64,000 bases of DNA from Pholis gunnellus (GCA_910591455.2 OU342808.1:3626607-3690606), one strand, 5' to 3'; shown: positions 11,601-23,768, numbered from the stretch's first letter. Notes: generated from the sequence alone by a model not told the origin. A program made the numbers and translations.

Positions 11601-13799
11601 GGAGCAAAATGTACTAAATGAACATCATGCTGTATTGAAGAAGACTCAATCTCTGAACCCATCTGCTCTCTGTGTGATGACAGATAAGCCTCTGAGACAA
11701 GGGGCTTTGGGGGTTCAGTGTAGCCAACAGAACAGGGCCAAGACTTCATTTTCTGTGCTGCTCGTGGTTTACAGTCCAATGAGCAACTAGAGAAGCCACT
11801 GGAGTTGAGAGTACAACCGGATTGTCGTAGCAGCCAGTTTACAAGCTAATTTCAAACCAATAAAAAGCGAAATCATCATCAGAAGATAGCCGGTGGGTTC
11901 CCAGAAGATTGTATTTGCTCCAACGTGATTGGTCATTACTATTCTGACTGCAAACCAGAATGGCAAAATCAGAATCAGAATCTAGTTAAAGCATTATAAC
12001 CTCTGATGTGGTGTCTATCCCAGCAGCATATGTCTCCATTTGTAACATTGATCTAGCTGCTGGAGGCTGAGTGCTGAATGCTGCAGTGTTGTGAGAGATG
12101 CTGAGTCATGGGACTCAGCTCTGGTTCAACGGGGTTTCAGAGACACATTGCATGCTAGCGTACTGTAAGCACACTGTGTGCTTCATCAGGAGGTACTGTA
12201 CTCATACTTCTTCCAGTGCACTGAAAGGTTTCTCATGCATTAAGATCCCGCTGAGCTGTCACCACAAACCACTCAATGCATTTCATGGTCCCAGAGAAAG
12301 AGATGAATGAATAATAGATTGGTGAAAGCTCAAAGGCAACAGACTGAAGGGAAACCCAACTGACTGAAATCAGAGAGAGCATTGTCCCGAGGCTGTCTGT
12401 AACACATTGTCTGCAGTATTAGTACTCAAATATGCTAACATGTTACACAGCATAGTCAAGTCATCTATGAACAGCTGCAACTAGGACTACTGCGTTCATT
12501 CCCCCAGCAGAAACCTCACCCAAAAATGTGTTAAACCTAAATTCTGTTAAATCACAAAATGTTCCATTTTATTTATACATTTAGCATTTAGCTTACTTTT
12601 TTGTCTAAAAAGAAAGACTGCTAACTTCATTTTATCTATTTAGCTCAGTGCCTAAAACAGTCAAATGTATTCTCAACAAGACTAAGAGTCATGCAGTCAT
12701 ACAGCCACACAAGCAGCTCTGTGAGGCTCTGCGCTTTGAGCTAAATGAGAACGGCATGCTAATATCAAGCCCCCAGGAAGTGTACCGGGCTCTGAAGCAG
12801 AAGAATTGACATAGTGGCCAGACGGTGTAATTACAACTTCCTGGTCCATCTTTTGTAAGCTTTTCTAAACTTTTTGTAAAAAACAAATAAAACTGGTTTG
12901 TATTTTGTGCATGCCAACCAAAGTCCAGTGTTGCTCATCTTTGGTGGGGCCTTCGTAGTCTCCTCAAGGTAAGAGTGCTCTTCCCCTGGGATAGGCTGAC
13001 AGTAAATGTATTAGATTTGAATGATATTCCTGTTACAAGGTAAGGCTAAGGTGGTGTTGTTCATTATTGTTAACTTAGTTGGCTCAGATTGATTTTGAAG
13101 CTCTGCTAATGTATCTTATGTGAGGTTGCAGTGTGATTATAATGCTTAGACATTAGCTGTTGGGTATTAGGAAGCAATTGGGGTCAGATTGGCATCCAAA
13201 TTAGGGGTATTAGGGCCAGGGTCCTGAAGCTGCCCATAATAACCGAGCTAGGTTCCCAACCACACGGGGTTCCTCCTCCAGCAGTGGCCCCTTTAGAGCG
13301 GGTCCATCCTGGAGTACATCCAGTCCAACCCACATGTGTTGCACACACACACACACCTAAATCCGTTGATATCGGGCAGTCGGGAAGGCCGACGTTTTTA
13401 GCCTGAAATAAGTGATACGACGGTGGCTAGTGGTATTAAGTTATCCTGGCTTTCGCCTCCCTAAGCAGGCTAAGACGGTCTCACATGTAGATTTTGGGGG
13501 GTGCGTTTATTACCTAGGTCAGAGGTTATTGAACAATCTGTTCTTCCAGTGCTTCACTTTCACTGGGATGGGGTATCGGTTACGCAGCTAGGCTGTACAC
13601 CTTTTCAGTATACTGCTACTCGTGTTATTATAAAGACCCCACATTTCTAGAAATATGAGCCTACAGCACTTTATAAAAACTGAATGGGGCAGATCTTAAT
13701 GATATAGTGTTTCCTCTATACAAAAGAGGTTTGGGTTACATTTCTCACCAAGAAAAGGAAATCCAATAGTACAGCATACAATGATATTTTAGACAGTAG
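8611..13799. other. Intergenic, no gene seen
   Basis: Mostly AT-rich single-copy-looking sequence. A 71-residue open frame at 8983-9198 and a few frames near 11-12 kb have no recognisable domain or splice context and were not called. 10020-10400 is especially A/T-rich. Confidence 0.5.
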
Positions 13800-13945
13800 C
13801 ATGCATCCATGAAGCAGCAGTTTGGGGACCCGGTCCATAAAGAAATGGATCTCCCAGTTTGGTGAGGAAGAAACTAACTGGGCACACAGAACTGACCTCA
13901 ACCCCATCCAACACCTTTTGGATGAACTGGAACGCTGAGTAGAAG
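13800..13945 (+). pseudogene. Tc1/mariner-type transposase fragment
   Basis: One frame reads SLGTRSIKKW, then QFGEEETNWA, then DLNPIQHLLDELER followed by a stop. This matches the C-terminal catalytic region of Tc1-like transposases, where the last catalytic acidic residue lies in the DLNPIEHLWDELER motif. About 45 residues remain; the rest of the protein and the terminal inverted repeats were not found, so this is a dead fragment. Confidence 0.75.
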
Positions 13946-14894
13946 CAGCATATTAATACGCAATACTCTCCTTTATGTGTAATATTTGGGTGTCCACATA
14001 TGTTCATGTGGTGTGAGTCATAAGAAGAAAACTGGACAGATCAATTAAAATATATGCCAAAATGGTCTTTTGACATTGTTTAAATATGAGCAGATCTCAG
14101 ACTTCCAAGAAAAGAAGAAAAACAATATTTTTGTACCTAACAAATATAAACAGGAACAGTTTTAACCAATGTGCTAATAATGTGCTAACATTAGCTAACA
14201 ACATTGATAATGCTGGTAGTGGATGTTCCCCTTCAACCAAGCTGCTGTAGCCTTTGTTTAAGCCCTCCATGGCTACATTACGAGGAAACAGTTATATCGA
14301 ACATATATGCAAAACATTCACTGAACATGTATTTCTGTTTTTTTTAAGCTGCGCTGATTTAAGGAATTACTTAGTAGAGGATGGTTGCACTGTGTAAACT
14401 CCAGTGGCAGAGCAGCACCCTTTGAGCCTGTGGGGAATGTAGTTTGGGGCTGTGAGCGTCCTGACCCACTGCATCACAGTACATGTCAGGGTTCTAACAT
14501 GTAACCTACTGTTGCACGATAGTTTTGTCAAATTACACCAAAGGCACGAGGATGACTGATTACAGTGCAAGGTACCAGAGCTGAGCACCTCGAAGTCAGT
14601 CTGCCCAAATGCCTGCATGTTTGCCAAAAGCAAGCACTTGAAAACAATATGGCCCTGTCTAGAGAGGGGCACAGCGCTATACAGCACAAAGTAGCTGGTA
14701 GCTGCTTGTATCCTGACTCCTCCTCTCTGTGACACAGCTCTGTCATGGAGCAAACAGAGGAGGCCTTTGTGTGTCAGATTACAATGCACACACAGAAGAG
14801 ACTATGAGCATGACCTGATATGATAAGCATAGCAGTGTTCATGTAAAAACATCTAGGCCCACGCTGTGTGAAAACTAATTCATAATAACAATAT
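13946..14894. other. Intergenic, no gene seen
   Basis: No supported gene. Reverse-strand frames of 140 and 72 residues at 14367-14789 overlap each other, show no domain and lack splice context. Confidence 0.5.
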
Positions 14895-15150
14895 TTGTAT
14901 TTAATGAGACCCACTCAATTAATTACTATTCATACGACTCCAGAAAGTCTTAAATATTCTGCACAGTCTGCACTAAACTGTACGATAAATTGTACAATAA
15001 TTCAACTGTGCAATTCTCTGCCATTAAAACTGCATCTACACTGTTCCTTTTTGTTATTTAATTGTCATCATTTCTATTGTCTTATGCTTCTATGTAAGAA
15101 CAACGATGTACCAATTTCTCCTGTGGATCAATAAAGTATTTCTGATTCTT
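14895..15150 (+). mobile_element. 3' tail of a LINE (Rex1/CR1-like) fragment
   Basis: The end reads CTGTGGATCAATAAAGTATT followed by a CTGATTCTT-type tail, the usual 3' end of Rex1/CR1-like elements in fish. The upstream 200 bases contain the GCACTAAACTG and CACTGTTCC phrases seen in their 3' untranslated regions. No reverse transcriptase remains. Confidence 0.5.
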
Positions 15151-16600
15151 AAGAACTAATCTACATAAAAATGTATGGTATGCATATTGTGCTAGGCTGG
15201 GTAGGTCCATGAATAGCTTATATAAAGCCTGTACTAAGGCACAGAGGTCCATAGTGCCTAGTGGGAAAGCCTAATCGTCATGGCGACAACCACCTGGGAG
15301 TGATGATTCTCCTCACTCTCAGTCGTTGGAGACATGATCGTGGCCCATGCAGGAGCGTCACAGCCACATTCTCGATTGACATTCAGATTAACTCTTAACA
15401 TTATTACACACATTGAAGTCTATAACATTCAATGTGTGGCTTTATGTCTTCTTTAGCACTTAAAATACTATTTGTAAAACCCATTGACTTCAGCCCTCAT
15501 TCAATAACTCTGCTTTACAGCAGACAATACAGTACAAACACCGACAGACTTGATTTTTCTCCAGTCATCTGTGACTGAGCAAGCTTCTCTATGGTGTAAA
15601 TCTTACATTCAAGCAGAATGCTAATAGTTGTATACCGTATATTAAGAATCAACCAGGGATCTGCAAGATGCTTTGTCGGAGCTGCAGCCTATAAAGGGGA
15701 GTCTGACAGGTTAAAAGACTGCATTGAGACGGGAGGAGAGCTCCTCTGGTCTATAGAGGTGTGGTGTAATGCACATCCAGAGTAACATAATACTTCTTTC
15801 TTGAATCGGTGCATCAAATCTGTCTACTGCATTGGCACGTCATTATCACACAAGATCAATGCCATTATATCTATCAGGGCACCGCAGGGCTCTTTTTGTG
15901 TGCCTGCCTTGGAAATCGTCTTAAAGTCATCGGGCTACTGTTCATTGTGTTCAATGTTCCTCAGTGTGTCTATGATCTTCTTGACTTTGACATATCTCCA
16001 CAGAAATGTGTAACCGTCTCTGTAAAAATATTACTGCCTGGGGGATTCAATCATGTACAATCAAGGCCAAGAAGGCAGCCCTTCATTCCAAACAAACTGC
16101 ACATCACCTCATTACCACAAATCCAGGCAGAGAAAGGTGAACTAACAGGTGAAATGAGCTGCTGTTGTGCTTAGCTAGAATGAAAAACTGTAGACTCCTA
16201 GGCCTTAGAGCCACATGACAGAAAATCATGGTTGTAGTCACGCCAGTCACGTCCAGCTGTGTTGCGACAGTTTCCGTGAGCGAAACTTCTGCTGTACTGG
16301 ACCATTGTGTTCACTTAGTCAGCCACGTGGACTGTGGCTAACTAGCAGTCAGATCATAGTAATGCTACTGTTTTAGAATTGATCAAATCGAAATAAGTTC
16401 CGTTTATTGGCAGAAGTAAATGTTTTACTCTCTTCCTCAGACGCCACCGTCAGGCTGTGAATCGCAGAATAAAATCTGTCGTCAGTGCCGCATTTCTCTT
16501 CCGCCATCATGAGGGAAGTAGGCCTAACGTCTACAGATTAGACGTTAGTCACACGTTCCAGATGAATGTGATTGACAGGCAGATTAGACCAATTGTGGAC
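15151..16600. other. Upstream spacer of tubb4b
   Basis: No gene seen. Near the right end, 16524-16548 is a perfect inverted repeat with 10-base arms, CTAACGTCTA and TAGACGTTAG, separated by CAGAT. It lies about 160 bases upstream of the tubb4b TATA box. Confidence 0.6.
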
Positions 16601-16617
16601 AAGTATTTCACTATTTG

Positions 16618-16740
16618 ATTGGTTTAAATGTGTGTCTGTAAATGACGCTTGCGCAAACCAGCCAATACACATTCGAGTTGAGACGTAAAGGGCGGGTCTT
16701 GCGTTACTATAAAAAGGAGAGTCGAGCCGTTCAGAACACA
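16618..16740 (+). promoter_or_regulatory. tubb4b: tubb4b core promoter
   Basis: A TATA box, TATAAAAA, lies at 16708-16715. A GC box (GGGCGGG) is just upstream at 16690-16696. CCAAT boxes lie at 16662-16666 and, inverted as ATTGG, at 16618-16622. Transcription would start near 16738, giving a 5' leader of about 60 bases before the ATG at 16797. The close TATA/GC/CCAAT spacing is typical of a highly expressed vertebrate tubulin gene. Confidence 0.75.
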
Positions 16741-16796
16741 TAAAGAAAGGCAAAGTCGTTCATTGAGAGAGCCGAACTCTACCTCCGGAAAGCAAA

Positions 16797-19103
16797 ATGA
16801 GGGAAATTGTACATCTTCAAGCCGGCCAGTGCGGAAACCAGATTGGTGCAAAGGTTAGTAAAACCGTTTGAGTTAAAAATTGAGTAGTTTTATTTAAAAA
16901 CTCCCATGTTCCTTGTTCTTGGAGCCCCTGCTTTGTGTTTATCGCGTCCCAGAAACCACACCCTGGGAATATCGAAGTGTCCTACTCGTAAGAATTGCCG
17001 TTGAAAGTTAATTTTATACCAATTTTACGTTGGGTCTTCTTTAGGGCCGTAATTTGTCGAAGTATATACTAATAAAAACAACTTAAACTAATTTTGCCAT
17101 TTCTAAATAATGTTCCATTATGCCGTCTTTAGTAGCAAATACTTAAACTGTCTAGCTACATTCAGATAATACTAACGTGATTTACGTAGACAAATTAACG
17201 TTGGCATAAAATCACAACTTTTCGCTCGGCAAAAGGAATCTACTGCAGTGCGAAAAAAGGAAGTGAGCTTTTCCGATGAAAAGAGAACAGCATTGAATCG
17301 TAATGTTTTATTACAATAAAGGTATAATTGTGTATACTAAACGTCGTGTCCCACCCTTTGTTCAACGATGCTTTAGTAACGGTTACCGGTTCATTGAGTT
17401 CTTCTTGGCGACGCCGTTTGAACGGCGCCCGGCTGTTGCCTGAAGTAGGCGGTCTTGGCGGTTAGTGACGTAGTAGACATCTTCAAATTCATAACTATTG
17501 AGTCGCAGCCAATAGGGGGCCAGGCCTCGCGCGCTGAAGCCAGCACGGCGGGAAATGCCGCTTTAACTTAAAATGGCTGTACGTCAGTGACGTGTTAACG
17601 GCTTACAGAGGTTTGCATTCTTTGTTACAGTTTTGGGAGGTGATCAGCGACGAGCACGGCATTGACCCAACTGGAACATACCATGGTGACAGTGACCTGC
17701 AGCTGGACAGGATCAACGTCTACTACAATGAAGCATCGGGTATGTTTTAAAGCTGCCCTCATTTTGAATAGCATTATCTAGAGATATATTTATTATATAA
17801 TTTTTTTTTTTCTCACCTCTGATTGCTTGTTTTAAGGTGGTAAATATGTGCCCCGTGCTGTGCTGGTTGATCTGGAGCCAGGAACCATGGACTCCGTGAG
17901 GTCTGGACCGTTCGGCCAGGTCTTTAGACCAGACAACTTTGTGTTCGGTAATTCTTTTAATTTGTCTTAAAAGTTCAGATGCTAATTATGATGCACCCAG
18001 AGTGTTTGGTGCTTAACATTTTTTTGTATTCCTCTCTTACAGGCCAGAGTGGTGCTGGCAACAACTGGGCAAAGGGTCACTACACGGAGGGTGCAGAGCT
18101 GGTGGACTCTGTCCTTGATGTGGTGAGGAAGGAGGCAGAGAGCTGTGACTGCCTTCAGGGCTTCCAGCTCACGCACTCCTTGGGCGGCGGTACAGGATCT
18201 GGTATGGGCACCCTGCTCATCAGCAAGATCCGCGAAGAGTACCCCGACCGCATCATGAACACCTTCAGTGTTGTGCCTTCCCCCAAAGTATCAGACACAG
18301 TTGTTGAGCCCTACAACGCAACATTATCAGTTCACCAGCTCGTAGAAAACACAGACGAGACCTATTGCATCGACAATGAGGCCCTGTATGACATCTGTTT
18401 CCGTACCCTCAAACTTACAACCCCCTCATATGGAGACCTCAACCACCTGGTCTCTGCCACCATGAGCGGCGTCACCACCTGCCTCCGGTTCCCTGGGCAG
18501 CTCAACGCTGACCTGCGAAAGCTCGCTGTCAACATGGTGCCATTCCCCCGCCTGCACTTCTTCATGCCAGGCTTTGCTCCCCTCACAAGCCGAGGTAGCC
18601 AGCAGTACAGGTCCCTCACTGTGCCAGAGCTCACCCAGCAGATGTTCGACGCCAAGAACATGATGGCTGCCTGCGATCCACGTCACGGCCGCTACCTGAC
18701 AGTGGCTGCCATCTTCCGTGGCCGGATGTCCATGAAGGAGGTTGATGAGCAGATGCTGAATGTGCAGAACAAGAACAGCAGCTACTTCGTTGAATGGATC
18801 CCCAACAACGTCAAGACCGCAGTCTGTGACATTCCTCCCCGCGGCCTCAAGATGGCCGCCACCTTCATCGGCAACAGCACGGCCATCCAGGAGCTGTTCA
18901 AGCGCATCTCTGAGCAGTTCACAGCCATGTTCAGGCGCAAAGCTTTCCTCCACTGGTACACCGGCGAGGGCATGGATGAGATGGAGTTCACCGAGGCAGA
19001 GAGCAACATGAACGACCTGGTGTCTGAATACCAGCAGTACCAGGACGCCACTGCTGAGGAGGAGGGAGAGTTTGATGAGGAGGGTGAGGAGGAGCTGGCC
19101 TAA
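16797..19103 (+). CDS. tubb4b: Tubulin beta-4B chain (class IVb beta-tubulin)
   Basis: Four coding exons: 16797-16853, 17631-17739, 17837-17947 and 18043-19103. All junctions are GT/AG. Their lengths (57, 109, 111 and 1061 bases) are the canonical vertebrate beta-tubulin structure and give 445 residues. The product is the GTP-binding beta subunit of the microtubule heterodimer. It begins MREI, the signal through which nascent beta-tubulin is recognised for mRNA autoregulation, and reads MREIVHLQAG with Leu at residue 7, as in classes IVa/IVb. The tubulin GTP-binding loop GGGTGSG is at residues 140-146. The acidic tail AEEEGEFDEEGEEELA resembles TUBB4B more than TUBB, TUBB2 or TUBB3. The gene is intact. 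Intron 1 (777 bases) contains a CpG-rich segment. TUBB4B is widely expressed and enriched in cilia. Family certain; isotype assignment strong. Confidence 0.96.
17400..17600 (+). promoter_or_regulatory. CpG-rich regulatory-looking segment in tubb4b intron 1
   Basis: The segment is unusually GC/CpG-rich for the window. It has CCAAT at 17509-17513, overlapping the CTCF-like core CCAATAGGGGGC, plus cAMP-response-like TGACGTAG and GTGACGTG motifs around 17466 and 17588. This could be an intronic promoter or enhancer, or a CTCF site. Motif evidence only. Confidence 0.35.
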
Positions 19104-19198
19104 ATGTATCGCTCTTCCAAAGCTCTGCTGTCGGAACATTACATTTCACTGCAATGATCTGACTTGTTCTTTTCAGTGTTCTGTCTGCTATCAATGTT

Positions 19199-19204
19199 AA
19201 TAAA
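19199..19204 (+). terminator. tubb4b: tubb4b polyA signal
   Basis: AATAAA lies 96 bases after the stop codon, followed by GTTCT and T/G-rich sequence. The 3' untranslated region is short, as is usual for this gene. Confidence 0.85.
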
Positions 19205-19779
19205 AGTTCTTCTGCTTATTTGAACTCTGTGCCTTCCTGGTTAATGACTTAGTATATGATGATGGTAGTTGAGGGTTTGTCTTAGCAGATGCACCACATA
19301 GTGTAGCTCTTTTTAATTTGTCATACAACAAATGCAGGTGAGTGAATGAATCATTTGACCCATATACATCAGCTTGGCATATCAATGAGAAACTGTTGTA
19401 TTCTAAATGTTCGTGCTGTGGAAGTAAACCTGGCCTAATGATTAGTGGATTATTTCACACATGCAGTACATTCCAGTCTGCTCTGTAATCTGAACTGACG
19501 TCATGTGTATCTACAGTCCTGAACAGATTAGTTCATAACGCCAGATCAAAGTTCATACTTCAGCATGTCCCTTAAAAATGCTCTGTTGACCAGCGGCCAC
19601 CACAGGTTTATACATGAACACATTAAGTATGCTGTCAATGTGAATTATACAGATTTTAATCTGTCCTTCACTGATACATTTCTACAGAATTAAGATGCAC
19701 TGTAAAATACCTCTGCAGACATTTTCATTTGTCAAAGCTCTGAGGTGTTCTGATTGTGGCCCCTGGGTGGCAGTGTTGG
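19205..19779. other. Tail-to-tail gap between tubb4b and the Bcl-2-family gene
   Basis: No coding sequence. It must hold the 3' untranslated region of the minus-strand Bcl-2-family gene. An ATTAAA variant signal on the minus strand (TTTAAT at 19655-19660) is a candidate; no perfect AATAAA was seen on that strand here. Confidence 0.45.
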
Positions 19780-21513
19780 CTAAACCATTCTTTTCCACAG
19801 ACAGTAGGTGAGGATGCTTATGGCCAAAGCCAGCAGTGTCCAACTGCACACCTTCTTCACCTGGCTTTCCAAGCCCTGCTTCTCTCCAAAGCGTGACACA
19901 AAACCACTCTGTCAAAAACAAATGAGACGATTAGATGACACATTTCAGCATAATGGCGTGTTCAAAGGCTACACCAGTAGATTTTGGGGAGGTTGGTTCC
20001 TCAATACAGCTAGGGAGAGTTCTCATATGCTTTAGGGAAGAAAAAAGAAGCTGTTGGTCCAAAAATAAGGGTTTGGTTTGAATTGATTTTGAAGTTATAA
20101 TTCTGTGTGTGGAAACCAATTTAGCATAATTTCTTTTCTCTTTTTGTGAAAAATATAAAGTTTGTTAGTATTCTTTGAAAATATTGGTCACTTTAGATAC
20201 AACTTGTGTTGCACAAATGCTCAAAGTTCACTGAGTTAGATTATGGTCTTTTGAATATGTGTGTGACATTCTGAAAGGGGAAGCTATCTCATAGTCTAAT
20301 TCTGCATCAGCATGCATTGTCCCTGATGGATACTCAGGGGGTCAAAAGTAATCCAGCTCTGGCAACGTTACAAACCGCTAATGTCCAAATTTGGGGGGAT
20401 CTGACCAGAACAAACCTGCTCTAACCGCTGATCCTGAGGGGACTGTGAACAAATATGGAAAGAGGAATTGTTTCTGTGTAATCCTGAACTTCACAAACTG
20501 GATTTGTCAAAATGAACAGAGCAGAAATGGTGTTTAAGGAAGCACGAGGAAGTGAATTTACTAGTCAGGAGAAGTACACACAGCCTGTGAAAACAGTTGT
20601 ATCATGTCCTTTGACACTGTAGTGGAGTTTTGCCAATTCTGATCAAATGTCTTCAGTGAGAGTTTCCTCTGCTTGGCATGCAGACAACAAACAGCAGATG
20701 GTCTGCTTTACAACTAGGGCCATGGGGAGCACAAAGAAGTGGGCTTTCACCACCAGGCTCTGATGAAAGATGCTACCAGGTTGCACTATGGGAAGTGTAG
20801 GAGACAAAAAGGACATAATCTGTCTCTCACGTGCCTCTGATATGTTTGGCACTGGAACCTAAATCTCTGCCCCCTTAAGAGAACTGGGTTTCGCTGTTTG
20901 ACCTGATGGAGCAAGGTTGCAGGGGTTTCGGTTACTTACCTAAAAATCTATAAAGTAAAATAATGGTTGCACATGGTTAGGTTCTGTGGGTGCTATATGA
21001 AGTCAGGAGAATCAGCGTGTTGTATCTCACCCATCCTCCCTTGTCTCGTATCTCAGGGCAGATGACGCTCTCCACATAGGCCCCCACGCGGTCCTTCAGC
21101 TGTGGCAGGACCACCACCATGTCCCTCTCATGGCAATGCAGAGCCATCTGGCCAGCTAGCACATACACCGATAACACCGCGCTCCAGGCCAGGTCCCTGC
21201 GCCGCCCCCCGGGGACGGGGGCGAAGAAGTGCTCGTCCAGGATGCTCACGAGCGTGGGGCAGGCCGTGTCCTCCGTCACATCCTGGAAGACACGCGGCCA
21301 GCGCCTGAAGAAGATGGGGAAGCGGGTGAGGAGCTCGTCTCCGGCATGGCGCAGGGCTGCGGTGCAGGCTGTAGGGGCGGAACCCATGGAGCCATCGGCC
21401 CCCCCCGAGGTTACATAGTCTATGTAGTCATGGGCCATCAGAAAAGCCTCTCTCACCAGCAGGTCAGGACTGTTCAGGCCCAGTCTGGCCCCCGGCTCCT
21501 CCGACTGACACAT
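19780..21513 (-). CDS. Bcl-2-family protein with C-terminal membrane anchor (bcl2l16/Bcl-wav-like candidate)
   Basis: Two coding exons on the minus strand: 21513-21031 (161 codons, ending GGW before GT) and 19908-19780 (42 residues plus TAG). They join in phase to 203 residues. An in-frame TGA lies upstream of the ATG at 21513, which fixes the start. An amphipathic N-terminal segment resembling BH4 lies at about residues 17-34. BH3 is LRHAGDELLTRF (54-65) with the Gly-Asp core. The BH1 position (107-127) reads DLAWSAVLSVYVLAGQMAL and lacks the usual NWGR. BH2 is RDKGGWSGFV (156-165). The tail WTLLALAISILTYCLW (184-199) is a single membrane anchor followed by basic KR. The exon break inside BH2 at the Trp is typical of the family. 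Likely role: regulating apoptosis or calcium at mitochondria or ER. The fish/amphibian-specific bcl2l16 (Bcl-wav) is my best guess, but the paralogue was not confirmed. Confidence 0.85.
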
Positions 21514-21826
21514 GGTCGCTTCAATAGCCACCGAGATGGATTGTCAGTAGGACACAGACAACAGCACCATTGCCAAGCAGCATAACCATTCAGCCTTTCA
21601 CGCCGGTGTGGGGATGCTGTAAATGTGAAATAAAAACAAATAAATCACAGCGTAGAGAAGAGGGGAATAAACATGGATACTGCAATGAGGAAAATCAATT
21701 ATTCATAACTCACCTTGTCCTCAACATACACCGGTAAAAAGAAGGTGAAAGAGTGTTGAGGTCCAGAGAAGTGTGTCTGTACGTGTTGCAGTCAGAGTGC
21801 TCACCCAGTCCCCGGGCTAAATATAG
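21514..21826 (-). promoter_or_regulatory. 5' untranslated exons and TATA-like promoter of the Bcl-2-family gene
   Basis: A probable leader extends from the ATG to 21616, where TTTACAG marks an acceptor. A donor (AAG before GTGAGTT) at 21714 suggests a noncoding first exon from about 21714 to 21790. TATATTTA on the minus strand (21818-21825) is placed about 30 bases upstream of that start. Inferred from splice and TATA motifs only. Confidence 0.5.
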
Positions 21827-23148
21827 AGCCTGGTTGGAAACTGACACTGATCTTCAACCTCGTATGCACAATCATGGCCGCCCTGATACACAGCCCCATT
21901 CCAGCACAAGAGGAAGGGGCTGAAGAGCACAGAGGAGAGACAGGTTAGCTTCATTACACTCCAAAGTGTATGATGTTGATCTGTTACAGCGTTCTGTGAG
22001 GTATTAACATCATGTACATGAAGAATGCACAGGAATATGACTGTGATTCTTCCCCACACTGACATCTTTTCTGTTTCGTTTAATTCATCGTGTTTGTCTT
22101 TTCAGCATTCAGCTGACGCCGCACTTCTAATCTGATCTTGCAATTGTGAGCTGGAAACCAAAATGATCATTTTGCTGACACAGCACCCGATGAGCTTATT
22201 CTCTGGAATAATTTCACTGGGAGTCTTTTAAAAGAACGTGGGATATAAATGAGGTTTTAAAGGATCAGCCCACCTGTACTAAGCACATTCTCAGAAATGT
22301 TTTGGTTTTATTTGTCCTGCTAGAGATGTCTGTTTCCGTTTTTGCTGGAACTTCTTTCTAACAAAGAAATAATCTCAATGTTTTTTTTTTATTTAAGGGC
22401 TGTAGTCACTGTGAACATTGTGTGCAACTCTCTTCTCTTCCGTAACTACCACCTCTATTTATACTAGTGGAAATGATCATACAGACACTTTACAGCAATA
22501 TGAATCATAGAATAATAAGACAATATTCAAAGAAAGAAACATTAGGGGACCAAGTCAACAGAGTAATTACAACTTCGTTGCGCACAGGACATAAAGCTTT
22601 GCGTGCTTTCCCTGGTAATGACAGTTTGGGGAGCCCAACCCCGAGAGAGGGCAACAATAACTGGTAACCAGGTCAGGGTTCTTTACTGTTAGCTATTGGC
22701 AGGAATGTCACACTGTCATGACGTATATCGCGCTCCAGACAACTCGGAAGTGGAACATTTCTGACCTACTGGGAAATGGAAAGCAACTCAAAATCTGAGT
22801 TGTGAACTCGAGGAAAATCCATCTGCCCCGTCACACAGCAAAGGATGCTCCAAGTCTGTGCCTTTTCTACTTACACTGGACTTCCCTTCAATCCTGTTAT
22901 AGTACATTTTCAAATAAAATATCATTTTTCAATGCTGTGTGTGCCACAAACAAGATCCCCTTCGCCTCCGTTGTATTTATGTGGAGGCAGGAATCTAGAG
23001 ACAAACTTAAACTATCTGGATGAAAACACCTGAAGTGAAAACAAATATATGTTCTTTTTCTTATTTGGGTGAACCGATCCTTTAAAAGTGCTGCCAGACT
23101 TGTCTTTCACCACAAGGGAGCAGTAATGTATTACTGGAGACACACTAC

Positions 23149-23151
<3 letters not shown>

Positions 23152-23222
<71 letters not shown>
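23152..23222 (+). repeat. (TG)n microsatellite
   Basis: Uninterrupted TG dinucleotide array of about 35 units. Confidence 0.95.
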
Positions 23223-23224
<2 letters not shown>

Positions 23225-23713
23225 AATCTGGATTTGAACTCATAACCACTTGTTTACAATGAACCACATGCTCATCATAATCGTACCTCTGTAAACTGAG
23301 ACATATATGATGTAGATGCAAACATGAGGAACCGTTGTAATTACAGTCGAGTAAATATATTCAAACTGTGGATGCTGACTGTGAGAACTGTGCCATGGAC
23401 TAACACTTAAGCGCACACTGTCCTTTAAGTGTTTTACTCTCCTTTTATGAAATGGCTTTATGCGTCACATAGGGATCAATCAGCTGCTCTGCGTATGGCT
23501 GGTTTATGTACGTTGTTAATATATTGATTTATAGCGGCGCGAAGACATGATCAAGTGGTACCATTAGCAGCTCTGTGTTCTCTGGCCATCTGGTGCAGCA
23601 TACATTGTGAATGTGCATGGGAGGGAAGATAAGGCTATCCATCCAGAAAGATCCCTCCCCACCCATCCCTGCACACACTCACACACACACACATTCACCT
23701 TTCCATGTACTAT

Positions 23714-23715
<2 letters not shown>

Positions 23716-23763
<48 letters not shown>
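23716..23763 (+). repeat. (TG)n microsatellite
   Basis: TG array of about 23 units, preceded by a short (AC)n at 23672-23692. Confidence 0.93.

Positions 23764-23768
<5 letters not shown>

Noticed and set aside
14367..14789. 140-residue reverse-strand frame
   Set aside because: Cys/Leu-rich but without any recognisable family, and overlapped by another meaningless frame.
18426..19139. 237-residue open frame antisense to tubb4b exon 4
   Set aside because: It is a shadow of the highly biased tubulin coding strand; no domain, no splice or promoter context.
21102..21585. Plus-strand frames of 68-118 residues over the Bcl-2-family exon
   Set aside because: Antisense shadows of the GC-rich minus-strand coding exon.
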